Source of the DNA: Polyangiaceae bacterium | GTDB lineage: Bacteria; Myxococcota_A; Polyangia; Polyangiales; Polyangiaceae | Direction of reading: 5' to 3' | Assembly: GCA_041389725.1 (NCBI GenBank) | Contig: JAWKRG010000008.1 | Location: 372,001-436,000, forward strand | Length of the DNA: 64,000 nt | Shown here: positions 42,529-51,424 of the stretch, piece by piece | How positions within the stretch are numbered: the stretch's first letter is position 1 | Layout of the letters: every line of letters begins with the position of its first letter | Made by a program: the position numbers and the translations under genes | Notes under the pieces: generated by a model | What the model was told of the DNA's origin: nothing | The model's input: the letters and a program-made list of their open reading frames with translations, nothing else | The model's database searches: none

Positions 42529-44703
42529 TCACATTTCCGTCGTTTCTTTCGGCCCGCCGCCCAAAACCGTCGCTTTCGCCTCAGCGGCGGCGCGCGTCAC
42601 GGGGCGTGCCTCGATCTCCACGGCGACGAGCTGTGCCATTCCGCTATCGGGATCCAGCGCGTCCGCATCCGCAGAGCACAGCTGATTAACGTTGCATCCG
42701 CCCCGGGAGTGCGCAGTGCGCCAACTCGCCGCCGCGTCGTGTCCGTAACCATGTGGCACCGCCACTGCACCTGCCACGAGATCTTCGTCGACGCGAGCGC
42801 CCAGCTCGATGGACTGACTGCCAACGCTGAGCCTCACGCGGTCCCCCGACTCGATACCAAGGCGCTTCGAGTCGCGCACGGAGAAGTACGCAGCGTGCTC
42901 GGGCAGCGACAGCCGCGGGTTGTCGTGCATCCAGGAGTTGTGACCCAGAGCCTCGCGCCGCGAGATGAGGCGCAAGCCGCGGCGTCGATGTCGGAGCTCT
43001 GCTTCGAGCTCCGGCAGCCGCGTCCACACGCGGGCCGCGTCGAGCACGATCGGGTTCGATCGTCGCGTCCGCAGGAACCAGCCGGGGTTCTCTCGGGCAC
43101 TCAAGTCAATGCCGTGAGGCGACCTGCGCAGGGCGGCCAAGGGACGGAGGCCCAGCGCTCGAGCCAGGAGGGGGAGCGCCAGCGCACGCGGGCCTCCCAC
43201 GCGAAGGGCGGCGCGAAGCGCGAGATCGGCGGCGCGGTTGCCGAACAAGGGCAAGCCTGCGTGGCGACAAATGTCGACCAAGATCTCCCACTCCGGCTTG
43301 CGCTCACCGAAAGGCGTTACCACGGCCTCGGTCCACTGCACGTAGGGGCGTGGTTGGAGCTGAAGCTGAGCCAAGGGGAAGTCCTCGCGTTCGAGAAAGT
43401 CCGTTGCAGGCAGCACGTGAGTGGCGTGGGCGCCGGTGTCGTTGACGAAGAGATCGATGCTGACGTGGAGCTCGAGGCGGGCCAGCGCCCGGCGCAGCCT
43501 CTCTCCGTCGGGTGCGGACAGCACCGGATTGCCAGCAATGCAGACCAACGCACGGATCTGGTCCGTCCCGGGCGTCGTGATTTCGTCCGCCAGAATTGCT
43601 GCTGGAAGCGTGCCCAGCACCGGCGAGAAGCCGCCAATGCGGCTGGTATGGTCGGGCTCACGGTCGAGCCCGAGGCGAGCTGCAAGCCCCGCGGTGTCCG
43701 CAGCTCCGCGCACGATCAACGCTCCGCCAGCGCGGTCCAGGTTGCCGGTCAAGACCTCGAGGGCGATCTTGGCAGCGTAGGCGATGTTGCCGAAGCGTCC
43801 TTGGTTCACACCGGTGGAGACGTGACAGAAGGCACCCGGCGCCGCTGCGAAGTCTCGCGCCAGGTTCTCGATGGTGGGGGCAGGAATGCCCGTGTACTCC
43901 GCGACCTGCGCCGGCGCGAAGGCCTTGACCAAGCTGCGCAAATGCTCGCAACCACGAGTCGTCTCCGCGACTTTCGCCGAGGAGTACAGGCCCTCGCGTA
44001 GGATTACTTCGAGCATGGCGAGCAGGAGCGCAGCGTCAGAACCGGGCGTGATGGGCAGATGCTCTCCCACCCGCCGTGCGGTCTCGGAACGCCGTGGGTC
44101 GACCACGACGACGCGGCCACCGCGCGATACGATGCCCTGCAAGCGCTCCACCATGCGCGGCGCGTTGATGAACGAACTCTGACTGACCGCGGGGTTCGTG
44201 CCGATCAGCAGTGCGAAGTTCGCGCGATCCAGATCCGGCACCGGATGCGTTCCGCTCGAGCCGAGCATTTGCTTGGCGACCAGGAACTTGTTGTTGCAGT
44301 CCAGGGATCCGGCCGAGAAGTAGTTGCGCGTGCCGAGCGCGCGTACGAACGCGACCCCGTACACCGGCAAAGTGTAGGAAAACGCCGCGGGATTGCCGAT
44401 GTAGACGCCGACGGCGTGAGGGCCGTGCTCGTCGACGATCCGGCGTAGCGACATGCCGATATCGGCGTAGGCTCGTGACCAGGTCGTTCGCTCCAGGCCT
44501 CGCTCGCTCCGACGTAGCGGGTGGTTCACGCGGCCCGCTCCGCGATGCACCTCCGTGAAGCGCGTGCCTTTCGCGCACGCGAAGCCCCGAGACACCACGT
44601 GATCGCGGTCCGGCCGCAATGCGATCACGTCCTGTCCCTCCACCTCGGCCACCAGTCCGCAAGCGGCCTCGCAGATCCTGCAGTACGTCGCCACCCTCTC
44701 CAT
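42529..44703 (-). CDS. Molybdopterin-dependent oxidoreductase
   Basis: The 724-residue protein starts at ATG 44703 with an N-terminal [4Fe-4S] site (C8, C11, C15, and C43 in RGFACAKG), then molybdopterin-guanine-dinucleotide binding domains (GRVVVVDPRRSETARRVGEH, ALLIGTNPAVSQS) and the C-terminal beta domain (SGDRVRLSVGSQSIELGARVDEDLVAG). It belongs to the BisC/FdhF-like superfamily. The metal-ligand residue cannot be assigned with confidence (SLDCNNKF lies in that area). No redox partner or membrane anchor gene is adjacent, and no Tat signal is present, so it looks like a soluble cytoplasmic enzyme with unknown substrate. A longer frame upstream is a shadow. Confidence 0.85.
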   Translation of the reverse strand: MERVATYCRICEAACGLVAEVEGQDVIALRPDRDHVVSRGFACAKGTRFTEVHRGAGRVNHPLRRSERGLERTTWSRAYADIGMSLRRIVDEHGPHAVGVYIGNPAAFSYTLPVYGVAFVRALGTRNYFSAGSLDCNNKFLVAKQMLGSSGTHPVPDLDRANFALLIGTNPAVSQSSFINAPRMVERLQGIVSRGGRVVVVDPRRSETARRVGEHLPITPGSDAALLLAMLEVILREGLYSSAKVAETTRGCEHLRSLVKAFAPAQVAEYTGIPAPTIENLARDFAAAPGAFCHVSTGVNQGRFGNIAYAAKIALEVLTGNLDRAGGALIVRGAADTAGLAARLGLDREPDHTSRIGGFSPVLGTLPAAILADEITTPGTDQIRALVCIAGNPVLSAPDGERLRRALARLELHVSIDLFVNDTGAHATHVLPATDFLEREDFPLAQLQLQPRPYVQWTEAVVTPFGERKPEWEILVDICRHAGLPLFGNRAADLALRAALRVGGPRALALPLLARALGLRPLAALRRSPHGIDLSARENPGWFLRTRRSNPIVLDAARVWTRLPELEAELRHRRRGLRLISRREALGHNSWMHDNPRLSLPEHAAYFSVRDSKRLGIESGDRVRLSVGSQSIELGARVDEDLVAGAVAVPHGYGHDAAASWRTAHSRGGCNVNQLCSADADALDPDSGMAQLVAVEIEARPVTRAAAEAKATVLGGGPKETTEM

Positions 44704-44849
44704 GCCTCCAACGATACGCGCTTTGTGGTCACGACGAGAGCGACGACGAAACTCGCCTGCTTTCCAGGCCTTGCGCGCGGTGGCCTGCGGCTGCGTTGCC
44801 AGTGGCGCTGGCGCCGTGGCAGCGTGCCCAGGTGCGGGCTCGGACATCG

Positions 44850-45419
44850 ATGGCGGCGCAATTGCTTTGCGTGCTTTCGCTTTGCGCGCTCTCGCTGGGC
44901 GCACTGGGGTGCGTTCAGCCGATGGCAGCGCCGCCAGTCGCGACGCCGCGACCGAGCGCGACGCCGCAGGCGGACCTCCTGAACTTGTCGGCCGAAGCTC
45001 CGTCCCGACCCGGTCGCATGCGGGGTGACCCGTATTGGATGCATGCCAAGGATTCCCACCTTGCACTCGCAGCGCTTGCCGAGCGCGAGGGCGCGAGCGG
45101 CCTGCTCGAAGGCGTGCGCCTGGGCGGCGGCGTCGCCATTGTCGCCTTGGCGGCATTGCCCCTTGTTCCCGATGCGGAGACTGGGCTGGGCCCACTGTGT
45201 GATCTGCTGCCGCGCACGGAGGGCGAGTCGCGCACGCGCTTGCTGACGTCCCTCGTCGCCCTGGCCGAAGCGGTCGCTTCGGACCGGGAACGCGTAGCCA
45301 TGGAGGAGATTTCCGTCTGTCGCACGCGACTCGAGCGACTGGCCGGGGACCGAAGCCAGCCCGCGTCCCAGCGGGATTTGGCTGCGGCGGGCCGGGTCGA
45401 GCTGGATCGCCTTCGTTGA
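44850..45419 (+). CDS. Hypothetical lipoprotein
   Basis: The 189-residue protein begins at ATG 44850 with a lipoprotein signal (SLGALGC, C21) and a short Pro/Thr linker. The rest is helical and Leu/Ala/Arg-rich (LALAALAEREGASGLLEG, LLTSLVALAEAVASDRERVAMEEI), resembling HEAT-like helices. It is divergent (146 bp) from the oxidoreductase gene. No family is recognised. Confidence 0.68.
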   Translation: MAAQLLCVLSLCALSLGALGCVQPMAAPPVATPRPSATPQADLLNLSAEAPSRPGRMRGDPYWMHAKDSHLALAALAEREGASGLLEGVRLGGGVAIVALAALPLVPDAETGLGPLCDLLPRTEGESRTRLLTSLVALAEAVASDRERVAMEEISVCRTRLERLAGDRSQPASQRDLAAAGRVELDRLR

Positions 45420-45481
45420 GTCGTTTCGTCGTCGCTGACTGGTTTCGCACGAGGGACTTTCGCTGACGCGCGCGCGGCGGC

Positions 45482-45487
45482 TATGCT
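45482..45487 (+). promoter_or_regulatory. Candidate -10 of pilT/pilU-like gene, possibly leaderless
   Basis: TATGCT ends 6 nt before the GTG start at 45494, the same spacing as TATACT before lhr. A -35 is not clear (TTCGCT at 45459-45464). Confidence 0.4.
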
Positions 45488-45493
45488 CGACCC

Positions 45494-46573
45494 GTGGTCA
45501 GCTTGGCGCCTGGTGCCGGGAACAATCCCTACGCTTCCGAGGGCTACCTCCATCAGCTGCTCTCGAAGGCGATCGCCGCAGGGGCACGCGATGTCCATCT
45601 CAAGGTCGGGCAACCGCCCGGAGCACGGGTGCGTGGCGGTATCGTCTACTTCCGCGTCGACAAGATCAGGCCTGAAGACACCGAGGCGGTAGCGCGACAT
45701 CTGATCAAGGATCCGTCCCTACGCGGGGATCTCAAGGCCTTCAGCGAGTACGACACGTCCTACGCTGCACCTGGCATCGGCCGCTTTCGCGTCAACGTCT
45801 ATCGGCAGCGAGGCACGCTCGCCATCGTGATGCGTGCGATTCCTTTCGAGGTGCCGTCTCTGGAATCCCTGGGCGTGCCGCGCGCGGTCGTCGACCTGTC
45901 GGAAAAGGAACGGGGATTGGTGCTGTGCGTCGGTGCCGCCGGCAACGGCAAGAGCACGACCCTCGCAGCGATGGTTGCGCACATGAACGAGACCATGTCG
46001 CGGCACATCGTGACCATCGAAGATCCGATCGAGTATCTGCATCGTGACGGACGTTGCAGCGTCAGCCAGCGCGAGATCGGTATCGACACCAAGAGCTACG
46101 CCGATGCGCTGCGTGCCAGCCTGCGACAGGATCCGGACGTGATTCAAGTCGGTGAGATTCGAGACACCGAGACCATGGAGATCTCCCTGAAGGCCGCGGA
46201 AACGGGCCACTTGGTGCTCACGACGCTGCACACGCCCGACGTTGCGCGTACGGTCAATCGCGTCGTGGCCCTGACCCACGGCGACCCCGAGGACGTCCGC
46301 GAACGCTTGGGGGACGCGCTCCAAGGCATCGTGGCCCAGCGCCTGCTGCCGCGCGCCGACGGCCAGGGCATGGTGCTCGCGACGGAACTCTTGATCGCTA
46401 CCGGTTCCGTTCGCGAAGCGGTAAAGCGCCCCGTGGGCAATCCGTCCCTCAAGGAGTTGATGGAGTCGGGGCATGGCATGTACGGCATGCAGACCTTCGA
46501 AATGAGCGTGAAATCCCTGCTGCGCGAGGGCCTGGTGGATCGCGAAGTCGCGCGCGCCGCCATCGGTTTCTGA
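45494..46573 (+). CDS. pilT: Type IV pilus retraction ATPase (PilT/PilU)
   Basis: The 359-residue hexameric ATPase has the family landmarks: ASDIHL-like ARDVHLKVG, Walker A GAAGNGKST near residue 152, Asp box IVTIEDPIEYLH, Walker B DPDVIQVGEIRD and His box ETGHLVLTTLHT. The C-terminal YGMQTFEMSVKSLLREGLV resembles PilU as much as PilT. It would power pilus retraction at the inner membrane. No other pil genes are adjacent, so it is a stray paralogue. The GTG start is next to a -10-like TATGCT. Confidence 0.9.
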   Translation: MVSLAPGAGNNPYASEGYLHQLLSKAIAAGARDVHLKVGQPPGARVRGGIVYFRVDKIRPEDTEAVARHLIKDPSLRGDLKAFSEYDTSYAAPGIGRFRVNVYRQRGTLAIVMRAIPFEVPSLESLGVPRAVVDLSEKERGLVLCVGAAGNGKSTTLAAMVAHMNETMSRHIVTIEDPIEYLHRDGRCSVSQREIGIDTKSYADALRASLRQDPDVIQVGEIRDTETMEISLKAAETGHLVLTTLHTPDVARTVNRVVALTHGDPEDVRERLGDALQGIVAQRLLPRADGQGMVLATELLIATGSVREAVKRPVGNPSLKELMESGHGMYGMQTFEMSVKSLLREGLVDREVARAAIGF

Positions 46574-46641
46574 GCGACAGCGCCAGGTGCGAAGCGTGCT
46601 TCCCGTTGCCAGCGGCCCCTGACTCGTGCGAACAAGCCGCC

Positions 46642-47601
46642 ATGGATCTTCGTCACGACTGGACTGCAAGCGAGGCGCGCACAATCCACGACACTCCGCT
46701 GTTCGAGTTGATCGATCGAGCGCGGTCGGTGCATCGCGAGTCCTTTCCCGAGGGCGCGGTTCAACTCTGCACCCTGATTAGCGTCAAGACCGGCGGCTGC
46801 CCCGAGGATTGCGCGTACTGTCCGCAGTCGTCGCACTACGAGACCCCGGTCCAGGGTCAGAAGATGCTGAGCGTGGACGACGTGGTGGACGCGGCGCGGC
46901 GCGCCAAACGTGCGGGCGCCACGCGATTTTGCATGGGTGCGGCGTGGCGTGAGGTCAAGAGTGGTAGCGCCTTCGACAACGTGCTGGAGATGGTCAGTCG
47001 CGTGAAGGCGGAGGGCCTGGAGACTTGCGTGACCCTGGGCATGGTCAACGCCGAGCAGGCGGGCGCGCTCAAGCGCGCGGGGCTCGACGCCTACAACCAC
47101 AACCTGGACACCAGCCGCGAGCACTACAAGTCGATCATCAGCACTCGGAGCTTCGACGAACGTCTGTCCACCTTGCGCCACGTGCGCGACGCGGGGATCA
47201 GCGTGTGCACGGGTGGCATCATCGGCATGGGCGAAGGCATCGACGACCGCTGTCGCCTGCTGGTGCAGTTGGCAACGCTCGAGCCACACCCCGAGAGCGT
47301 TCCCATCAACGCGCTGGTGCGCGTGCCCGGTACGCCTCTCGAGCACCTGCCACCGGTGGAGCCCTTGGAGCTGGTGCGCATGATCGCGACGGCGCGCATC
47401 ATGATGCCGCAGTCGAAGGTTCGCCTCAGTGCGGGCAGGACGGAGCTGTCCCGGGAGGCGCAGTTGATGTGCCTGTTCGCTGGTGCCAACAGCATTTTCT
47501 ACGGAGATCAGTTGCTCACCACGGGCAACCCCGAGACGAGCACCGATGACGCGTTGATTCGTGAGGCGGGTCTGGCGCGCGAAGCCCCCGCAGCGCTCTG
47601 A
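46642..47601 (+). CDS. bioB: Biotin synthase
   Basis: The 319-residue radical SAM enzyme converts dethiobiotin to biotin. The cluster motif GCPEDCAYCPQS places C53, C57 and C60 for [4Fe-4S]. Further landmarks are LGMVNAEQAGALKRAGLDAYNHNLDTS, GGIIGMGE and RLSAGR with the Arg/Cys region for the [2Fe-2S] cluster. ATG 46642 is preferred over a start at 46606. No bioF/bioD/bioA neighbour is present. Its last 94 bp overlap the 3' end of the convergent glycosyltransferase gene. Confidence 0.95.
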   Translation: MDLRHDWTASEARTIHDTPLFELIDRARSVHRESFPEGAVQLCTLISVKTGGCPEDCAYCPQSSHYETPVQGQKMLSVDDVVDAARRAKRAGATRFCMGAAWREVKSGSAFDNVLEMVSRVKAEGLETCVTLGMVNAEQAGALKRAGLDAYNHNLDTSREHYKSIISTRSFDERLSTLRHVRDAGISVCTGGIIGMGEGIDDRCRLLVQLATLEPHPESVPINALVRVPGTPLEHLPPVEPLELVRMIATARIMMPQSKVRLSAGRTELSREAQLMCLFAGANSIFYGDQLLTTGNPETSTDDALIREAGLAREAPAAL

Positions 47602-49100
47602 CGGGCCGAGAGCGCGAGCCCATCGGGCAGTTCCAGGCGGCTCACCGAGACCGTGCGCACGACGCGTCCACCTCGGCGAATCGACACTCTGCTGCGACTC
47701 TTCTCGATGCGCCCGGGCAGCACGTCGCTTGGCCTGACGTCTTCGAAGCGACTGTCGGACACGAACAGCACGACGGGCTGTCGGCGCCAGCGCTCCCGGG
47801 GCAGCCAGCGATCGAAGTCGTCGGGTACCTTCGTGGCGCAGCCGACGTGTACGCCGGCGCCCAGGGCGTATTGCGCTTGAGCGCAGACGATCCAGTGGGG
47901 ACCCACGACCACTGGCCAGCGCCCGGCGGATACTGCGGCTTCTTTTACCGCTTCTTGCAGCAAGGGAGCCGCCGATTCCCAGGCGTAGAGGTCGTTCGCC
48001 AGATCGTAGCGGGCGCGATAGATGGAGTCGGGCAGGCGCGGCGCCCAGTCCGTGCCCACCCACGCGAAAGCCAAGGCGACGGCGGCCACGCCTACGCCGA
48101 TTGCGGAGCGGGTCACCCAGCGCACCAAGGTGGCACCCCGTCCGAGTTGCAGGCTGAGGGCCAGATACGCAGGCGCGAGCCAGTGCGGCTCCGCCACCCG
48201 GGACCACAGGCAGAGTGCGGCCAGCACGACCGCGGGCAATAGCGTCGCGATCCAAAGCAGACGCGAGCATGGATCCCCCTGCCGAGTTTCGCGCAGCTGC
48301 TGCAGCAAGCGGTAGGAGCCGTAGAGAAAGGGCGGCGTCACGTAGAGCAGCTGCCCGCCAAGCAACGCGCCGACGTTCCTGAGGGACAGACCGGCTTCGC
48401 TCTGCGTGCTGATCAGCCGGTGGCGAAACATCGGCAAGCCCTGGCTCCACTCCCAGTGCACCCAGGGCCAGACGAGGATCCCGGTCAGCAGGGCAGCCAC
48501 CCACAGCATGGGACGGGTGCGTACTCCCGGCGCGCCAAGCAACGCGACAGCTACTGCAAGGGCCAAGAGCCCAGCGCTGACCTTTGCGAGGATTCCAAGG
48601 CCAAGGCACGCGCCCAGGGCGAGGTAGACCAGAAAGCTGACGTCGCCATTGCGACGAAGGATGGCGGCTGCTGCTCCTAGAGCACCGAGCCAGGTCACCG
48701 CCAGCAGCAGATCCGGTGTGAGCCCGAAGAGCCCAAGGGCGAGCTCCGGCACGAGCGCGAGAGCCAGCACCGTGCGACTCACGCCGCGCAGGTCAGCGCC
48801 GGCTCCGTGGGCGGCTAGCCCTCCGATCCAGGGCACGAGGGATGCCAGCACCGCGGTGAAGGCGTGCACGCCCCACGCGCTCGGCAGCTTGCCGTCGCTA
48901 CCCAAGCTGCGCGCGACGAAGCCGACGAGTCCCGGGTGGTCCAGGTAGCCCGGCTGTGGGAAGAGTGCGTAGCTCACGTAGAGCGCTTCGGCGTCTCCCA
49001 GCCCGACGCGACTCGCGAGTAGCAGGCGAAGGCCGAGCAGTGCTGCCGTGACCAACACACAGGCTCGTAGCGCCTGCGGCGGCGTCAGTCGTTCAGCCAC
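47508..49100 (-). CDS. PMT/ArnT-type membrane glycosyltransferase
   Basis: The 530-residue membrane protein resembles the GT39/PMT_2 family. It has the luminal acidic region GLGDAEALYVSYALFPQPGYLDHPG near residues 33-57 and about ten hydrophobic helices to residue 370, then a soluble C-terminal part with strands such as WPVVVGPHWIVCAQAQYALG. It probably moves a sugar from a polyprenyl phosphate carrier to a lipid or protein. The GTG start overlaps the lpxB stop by 16 nt, so it may modify lipid A or LPS. The 3' end overlaps bioB by 94 bp. Confidence 0.83.
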   Translation of the reverse strand: MAERLTPPQALRACVLVTAALLGLRLLLASRVGLGDAEALYVSYALFPQPGYLDHPGLVGFVARSLGSDGKLPSAWGVHAFTAVLASLVPWIGGLAAHGAGADLRGVSRTVLALALVPELALGLFGLTPDLLLAVTWLGALGAAAAILRRNGDVSFLVYLALGACLGLGILAKVSAGLLALAVAVALLGAPGVRTRPMLWVAALLTGILVWPWVHWEWSQGLPMFRHRLISTQSEAGLSLRNVGALLGGQLLYVTPPFLYGSYRLLQQLRETRQGDPCSRLLWIATLLPAVVLAALCLWSRVAEPHWLAPAYLALSLQLGRGATLVRWVTRSAIGVGVAAVALAFAWVGTDWAPRLPDSIYRARYDLANDLYAWESAAPLLQEAVKEAAVSAGRWPVVVGPHWIVCAQAQYALGAGVHVGCATKVPDDFDRWLPRERWRRQPVVLFVSDSRFEDVRPSDVLPGRIEKSRSRVSIRRGGRVVRTVSVSRLELPDGLALSARQSAAGASRARPASRINASSVLVSGLPVVSN

Positions 49101-50269
49101 GTCTTCAGCACGTCTGCGACTCGCGCCGAAGGCGAGCGCGGGTTCGTCTCGTCTTCCAGGGTACGTCGCACTTCGCGCAGGCGCGCCGCGTATTCTTCGG
49201 GCTCGTCGAGAATGTCCAGCGCCGCGTGGGTGACGGCGGTTGGCGTCAGCTCTTCCTGCAACAGTTCTGGAAAGGCGCGGCGGCCCAGCACCAGATTCGG
49301 CAAGCCGACGTTGGGCACTCGCAACATGCGGCGCAGCAGTGCGCTACTGAGAGCGTCGGTTCGATACACGATGACCGGTGCTACGCCCGCGAGCGCGCAC
49401 TCCAGGGTCACGGTGCCGCTGGTGGCCAGCGCCACGTCGAAGGCAGACAGCACTTGGCGCGGACGCAGGCGACTGACGCGAACGTCATGCCGCAGGGCGA
49501 GCGCGCTGGCCCAAGCCACCACGCGATCATCCAGAGTTGGCGCCAAGAGCACGCGGGCATCGAAGGCGCCGCGTTCCTCTCGTAGTTCGGATGCCGCAGC
49601 AAGCAGCGCGGGCAGGGTGCGCTGCACTTCGCGGGTCCGGCTGCCCGGGAGGATTGCCGCTACCTCCGCGTAGGGCGTGAGCCCCAATTCGCGACGCGCT
49701 TCGGTGCGAGACAACAGGTCCATCTCCAGCGCCGGATGCCCGACGTAGTGCGCTGCCACGCCTGCGCGCTGCCACAGGTTTCGCTCGAAGGGCAGCAAGC
49801 AGGCCACTGCATCCGCGGCATGGCGCAAGGCAAACACTCGCTTCGGACGCCATACCCATACTTGCGGCGGCGCGTACCACAGCACGCGCGTACCTTGCCG
49901 ACGCAAGGCGACTCCCAAGCGCGCGTTGACCTCGGAATGCCCGACCAGCAGAGCCACCTTGGGCATCAGCTCTCGCGCGCGATCGAGCAATCGGCGATAC
50001 GCACCTACCGCGCGCGGCGAAGCCGTGATCACGTCGAGCCAGCCCAGCGCAGCTTGGCTCGTCACGTTGGCGACTCGCTCGCTGCCCAGTGCCTCCAGTT
50101 CCGGGCCGGTCATGCCGAAGATCGGTGCATCGAGCTGTTGCGCCACGGCTGCCGCCATGGCGTCGCCGGAGGCTTCGCCAACGCTGACCAGCACGCGGCG
50201 CGACAAGCTGTGCGGCGTGCTGGTCGCACCCGCACCGGGGAAGAAGGCACTGCTGAGCAACTCGGTCAC
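49085..50269 (-). CDS. lpxB: Lipid-A-disaccharide synthase
   Basis: The 394-residue glycosyltransferase (GT19) joins UDP-diacylglucosamine and lipid X in lipid A synthesis at the inner membrane. Landmarks: GEASGDAMAAAVAQQL, IFGMTGPELEALGSE, YAPPQVWVWRPKRV, LPFE, YVGHPALE, ILPGSRTREVQRTLP, ATSGTVTLECAL and PNLVLGRRAFPELLQEE. The GTG at 50269 overlaps the upstream lipoprotein stop by 4 nt (GTGA) and is preferred over a longer frame. lpxA and lpxD are not in this window. Confidence 0.93.
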   Translation of the reverse strand: MTELLSSAFFPGAGATSTPHSLSRRVLVSVGEASGDAMAAAVAQQLDAPIFGMTGPELEALGSERVANVTSQAALGWLDVITASPRAVGAYRRLLDRARELMPKVALLVGHSEVNARLGVALRRQGTRVLWYAPPQVWVWRPKRVFALRHAADAVACLLPFERNLWQRAGVAAHYVGHPALEMDLLSRTEARRELGLTPYAEVAAILPGSRTREVQRTLPALLAAASELREERGAFDARVLLAPTLDDRVVAWASALALRHDVRVSRLRPRQVLSAFDVALATSGTVTLECALAGVAPVIVYRTDALSSALLRRMLRVPNVGLPNLVLGRRAFPELLQEELTPTAVTHAALDILDEPEEYAARLREVRRTLEDETNPRSPSARVADVLKTWLND

Positions 50270-51399
50270 GGTTGCTGGACGTTGGGACGGAGCTGGTGGA
50301 CGTTCACGGTCGCCGCGAAGACTTCGATCGACTTCTCCGCGAACTTGACCGGTTCCGTGTTGGCTTCGGACAGCCGCCCCCAGTACTCGATGCGATACTT
50401 GTGGCCCTTCTCGGCTCCCGCCGCGTTGGCCGGGGCGTTGGCGATGACCCAGAGGGACTGGCGATAGTCCGTGTAGGCACACTTGGGATTGGGGTACTGC
50501 CCATCAAAGTAGACGTAGCGCACGTCGCGCTCGCAGGAGCCAGGGTCCATCTCCTTGCTCGCGTCCTCGTCGAAGTAGCGGACCCGCGCGCCGCCGACGT
50601 CGTTGCCGGCGCAGTCACGGATTGGCCCAGTCAAGATCGCCAGGTCGTCCGGCGGAGCCCATCCCGCCAGCGGCACGACGAAGGTGGCCAGCTGCAGATA
50701 GAGGTCTGGCGAAAGAGTGTTTCCCGTGACGCGGCCAGGCGCCGCGGGTACGGATTCGCCAAAGCCAACGAACTCTTTGGCGACGCCGGGCTTTTCTTTG
50801 ACGCGATAGGAAAGGTAGGGCGACGCTGGGTGAGGGAAGTAGAACTCGCCGTTGTTCAACGCGGGTTCGCCGGAATGGGCTGGCCCCTTGGTGAATGCGG
50901 TGTGGAACGGCGTCTTGTCGATGATGGACTCGCCCTCGTAGAGCTCGACTTCGATGTCCACCACGGGATTGCCATTGCTGAAGTCCTCCACCTTGAATAC
51001 GTTCTGACTGGGCGCGCCAGCACCGCCGTCCGGCGTGCCCCCATCCGCGCCGGCACTCCCGCTGTCCGCCCCGGCATCTGTGGCAGCGCCGCCAGCGCCC
51101 CCGGTGCCACCGCCAGTGATGCACGACCAATCCGGGTCGAGGAGTTCGTCGTTCTTCCCGCGATACTTCATCACCGGTACGGTCGCGCCGCAGCACTGAT
51201 CGGGCGCGCCGGCCTTGCACTCACCGGTGAAGCCCAGCGGCGTCGGACCGCAGGAGCTGGTGCCGCCACTCGACGAGCCGCCGCTGCCAGAGCTGCCACC
51301 GCTGCCGGGGCTGTCGCCACCTTCGTCGCTCGAACACGCCGCTGCCGTAGCCAAGGCTCCCAATGCCAAGATCGAAGTCCAAACGAATAGTGATCGCAC
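50266..51399 (-). CDS. Hypothetical Gly/Ser-linker lipoprotein
   Basis: The 377-residue protein starts at GTG 51399 after a strong ribosome-binding site, with a lipoprotein signal (GALATAAAC, C22). It has a Ser/Gly linker and Cys-rich segments (SSCGPTPLGFTGECKAGAPDQCCGA) and a Gly/Ala/Asp stretch near residues 95-125. The C-terminal ~250 residues are beta-rich (FKVEDFSNGNPVVDIEVELYEG, YLQLATFVVPLAGW) like a carboxypeptidase-regulatory or PEGA-type Ig fold. No family is recognised. The 4-nt overlap with lpxB indicates an operon. Confidence 0.75.
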   Translation of the reverse strand: MRSLFVWTSILALGALATAAACSSDEGGDSPGSGGSSGSGGSSSGGTSSCGPTPLGFTGECKAGAPDQCCGATVPVMKYRGKNDELLDPDWSCITGGGTGGAGGAATDAGADSGSAGADGGTPDGGAGAPSQNVFKVEDFSNGNPVVDIEVELYEGESIIDKTPFHTAFTKGPAHSGEPALNNGEFYFPHPASPYLSYRVKEKPGVAKEFVGFGESVPAAPGRVTGNTLSPDLYLQLATFVVPLAGWAPPDDLAILTGPIRDCAGNDVGGARVRYFDEDASKEMDPGSCERDVRYVYFDGQYPNPKCAYTDYRQSLWVIANAPANAAGAEKGHKYRIEYWGRLSEANTEPVKFAEKSIEVFAATVNVHQLRPNVQQP

Positions 51400-51406
51400 C
51401 GCGTGC

Positions 51407-51412
51407 CTCCTC
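51407..51412 (-). promoter_or_regulatory. Strong ribosome-binding site for lipoprotein gene
   Basis: On the minus strand AGGAGG sits 7 nt before the GTG at 51399. It decides the start, since upstream in-frame ATG or GTG codons lack such a site and would place the signal peptide too far inside. Confidence 0.75.
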
Positions 51413-51424
51413 TTGGCTCGAAGC

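Noticed and set aside
46144..48609. Minus-strand frame of 821 codons across pilT, bioB and the glycosyltransferase gene
   Set aside because: It crosses three certain genes and shows no domain.
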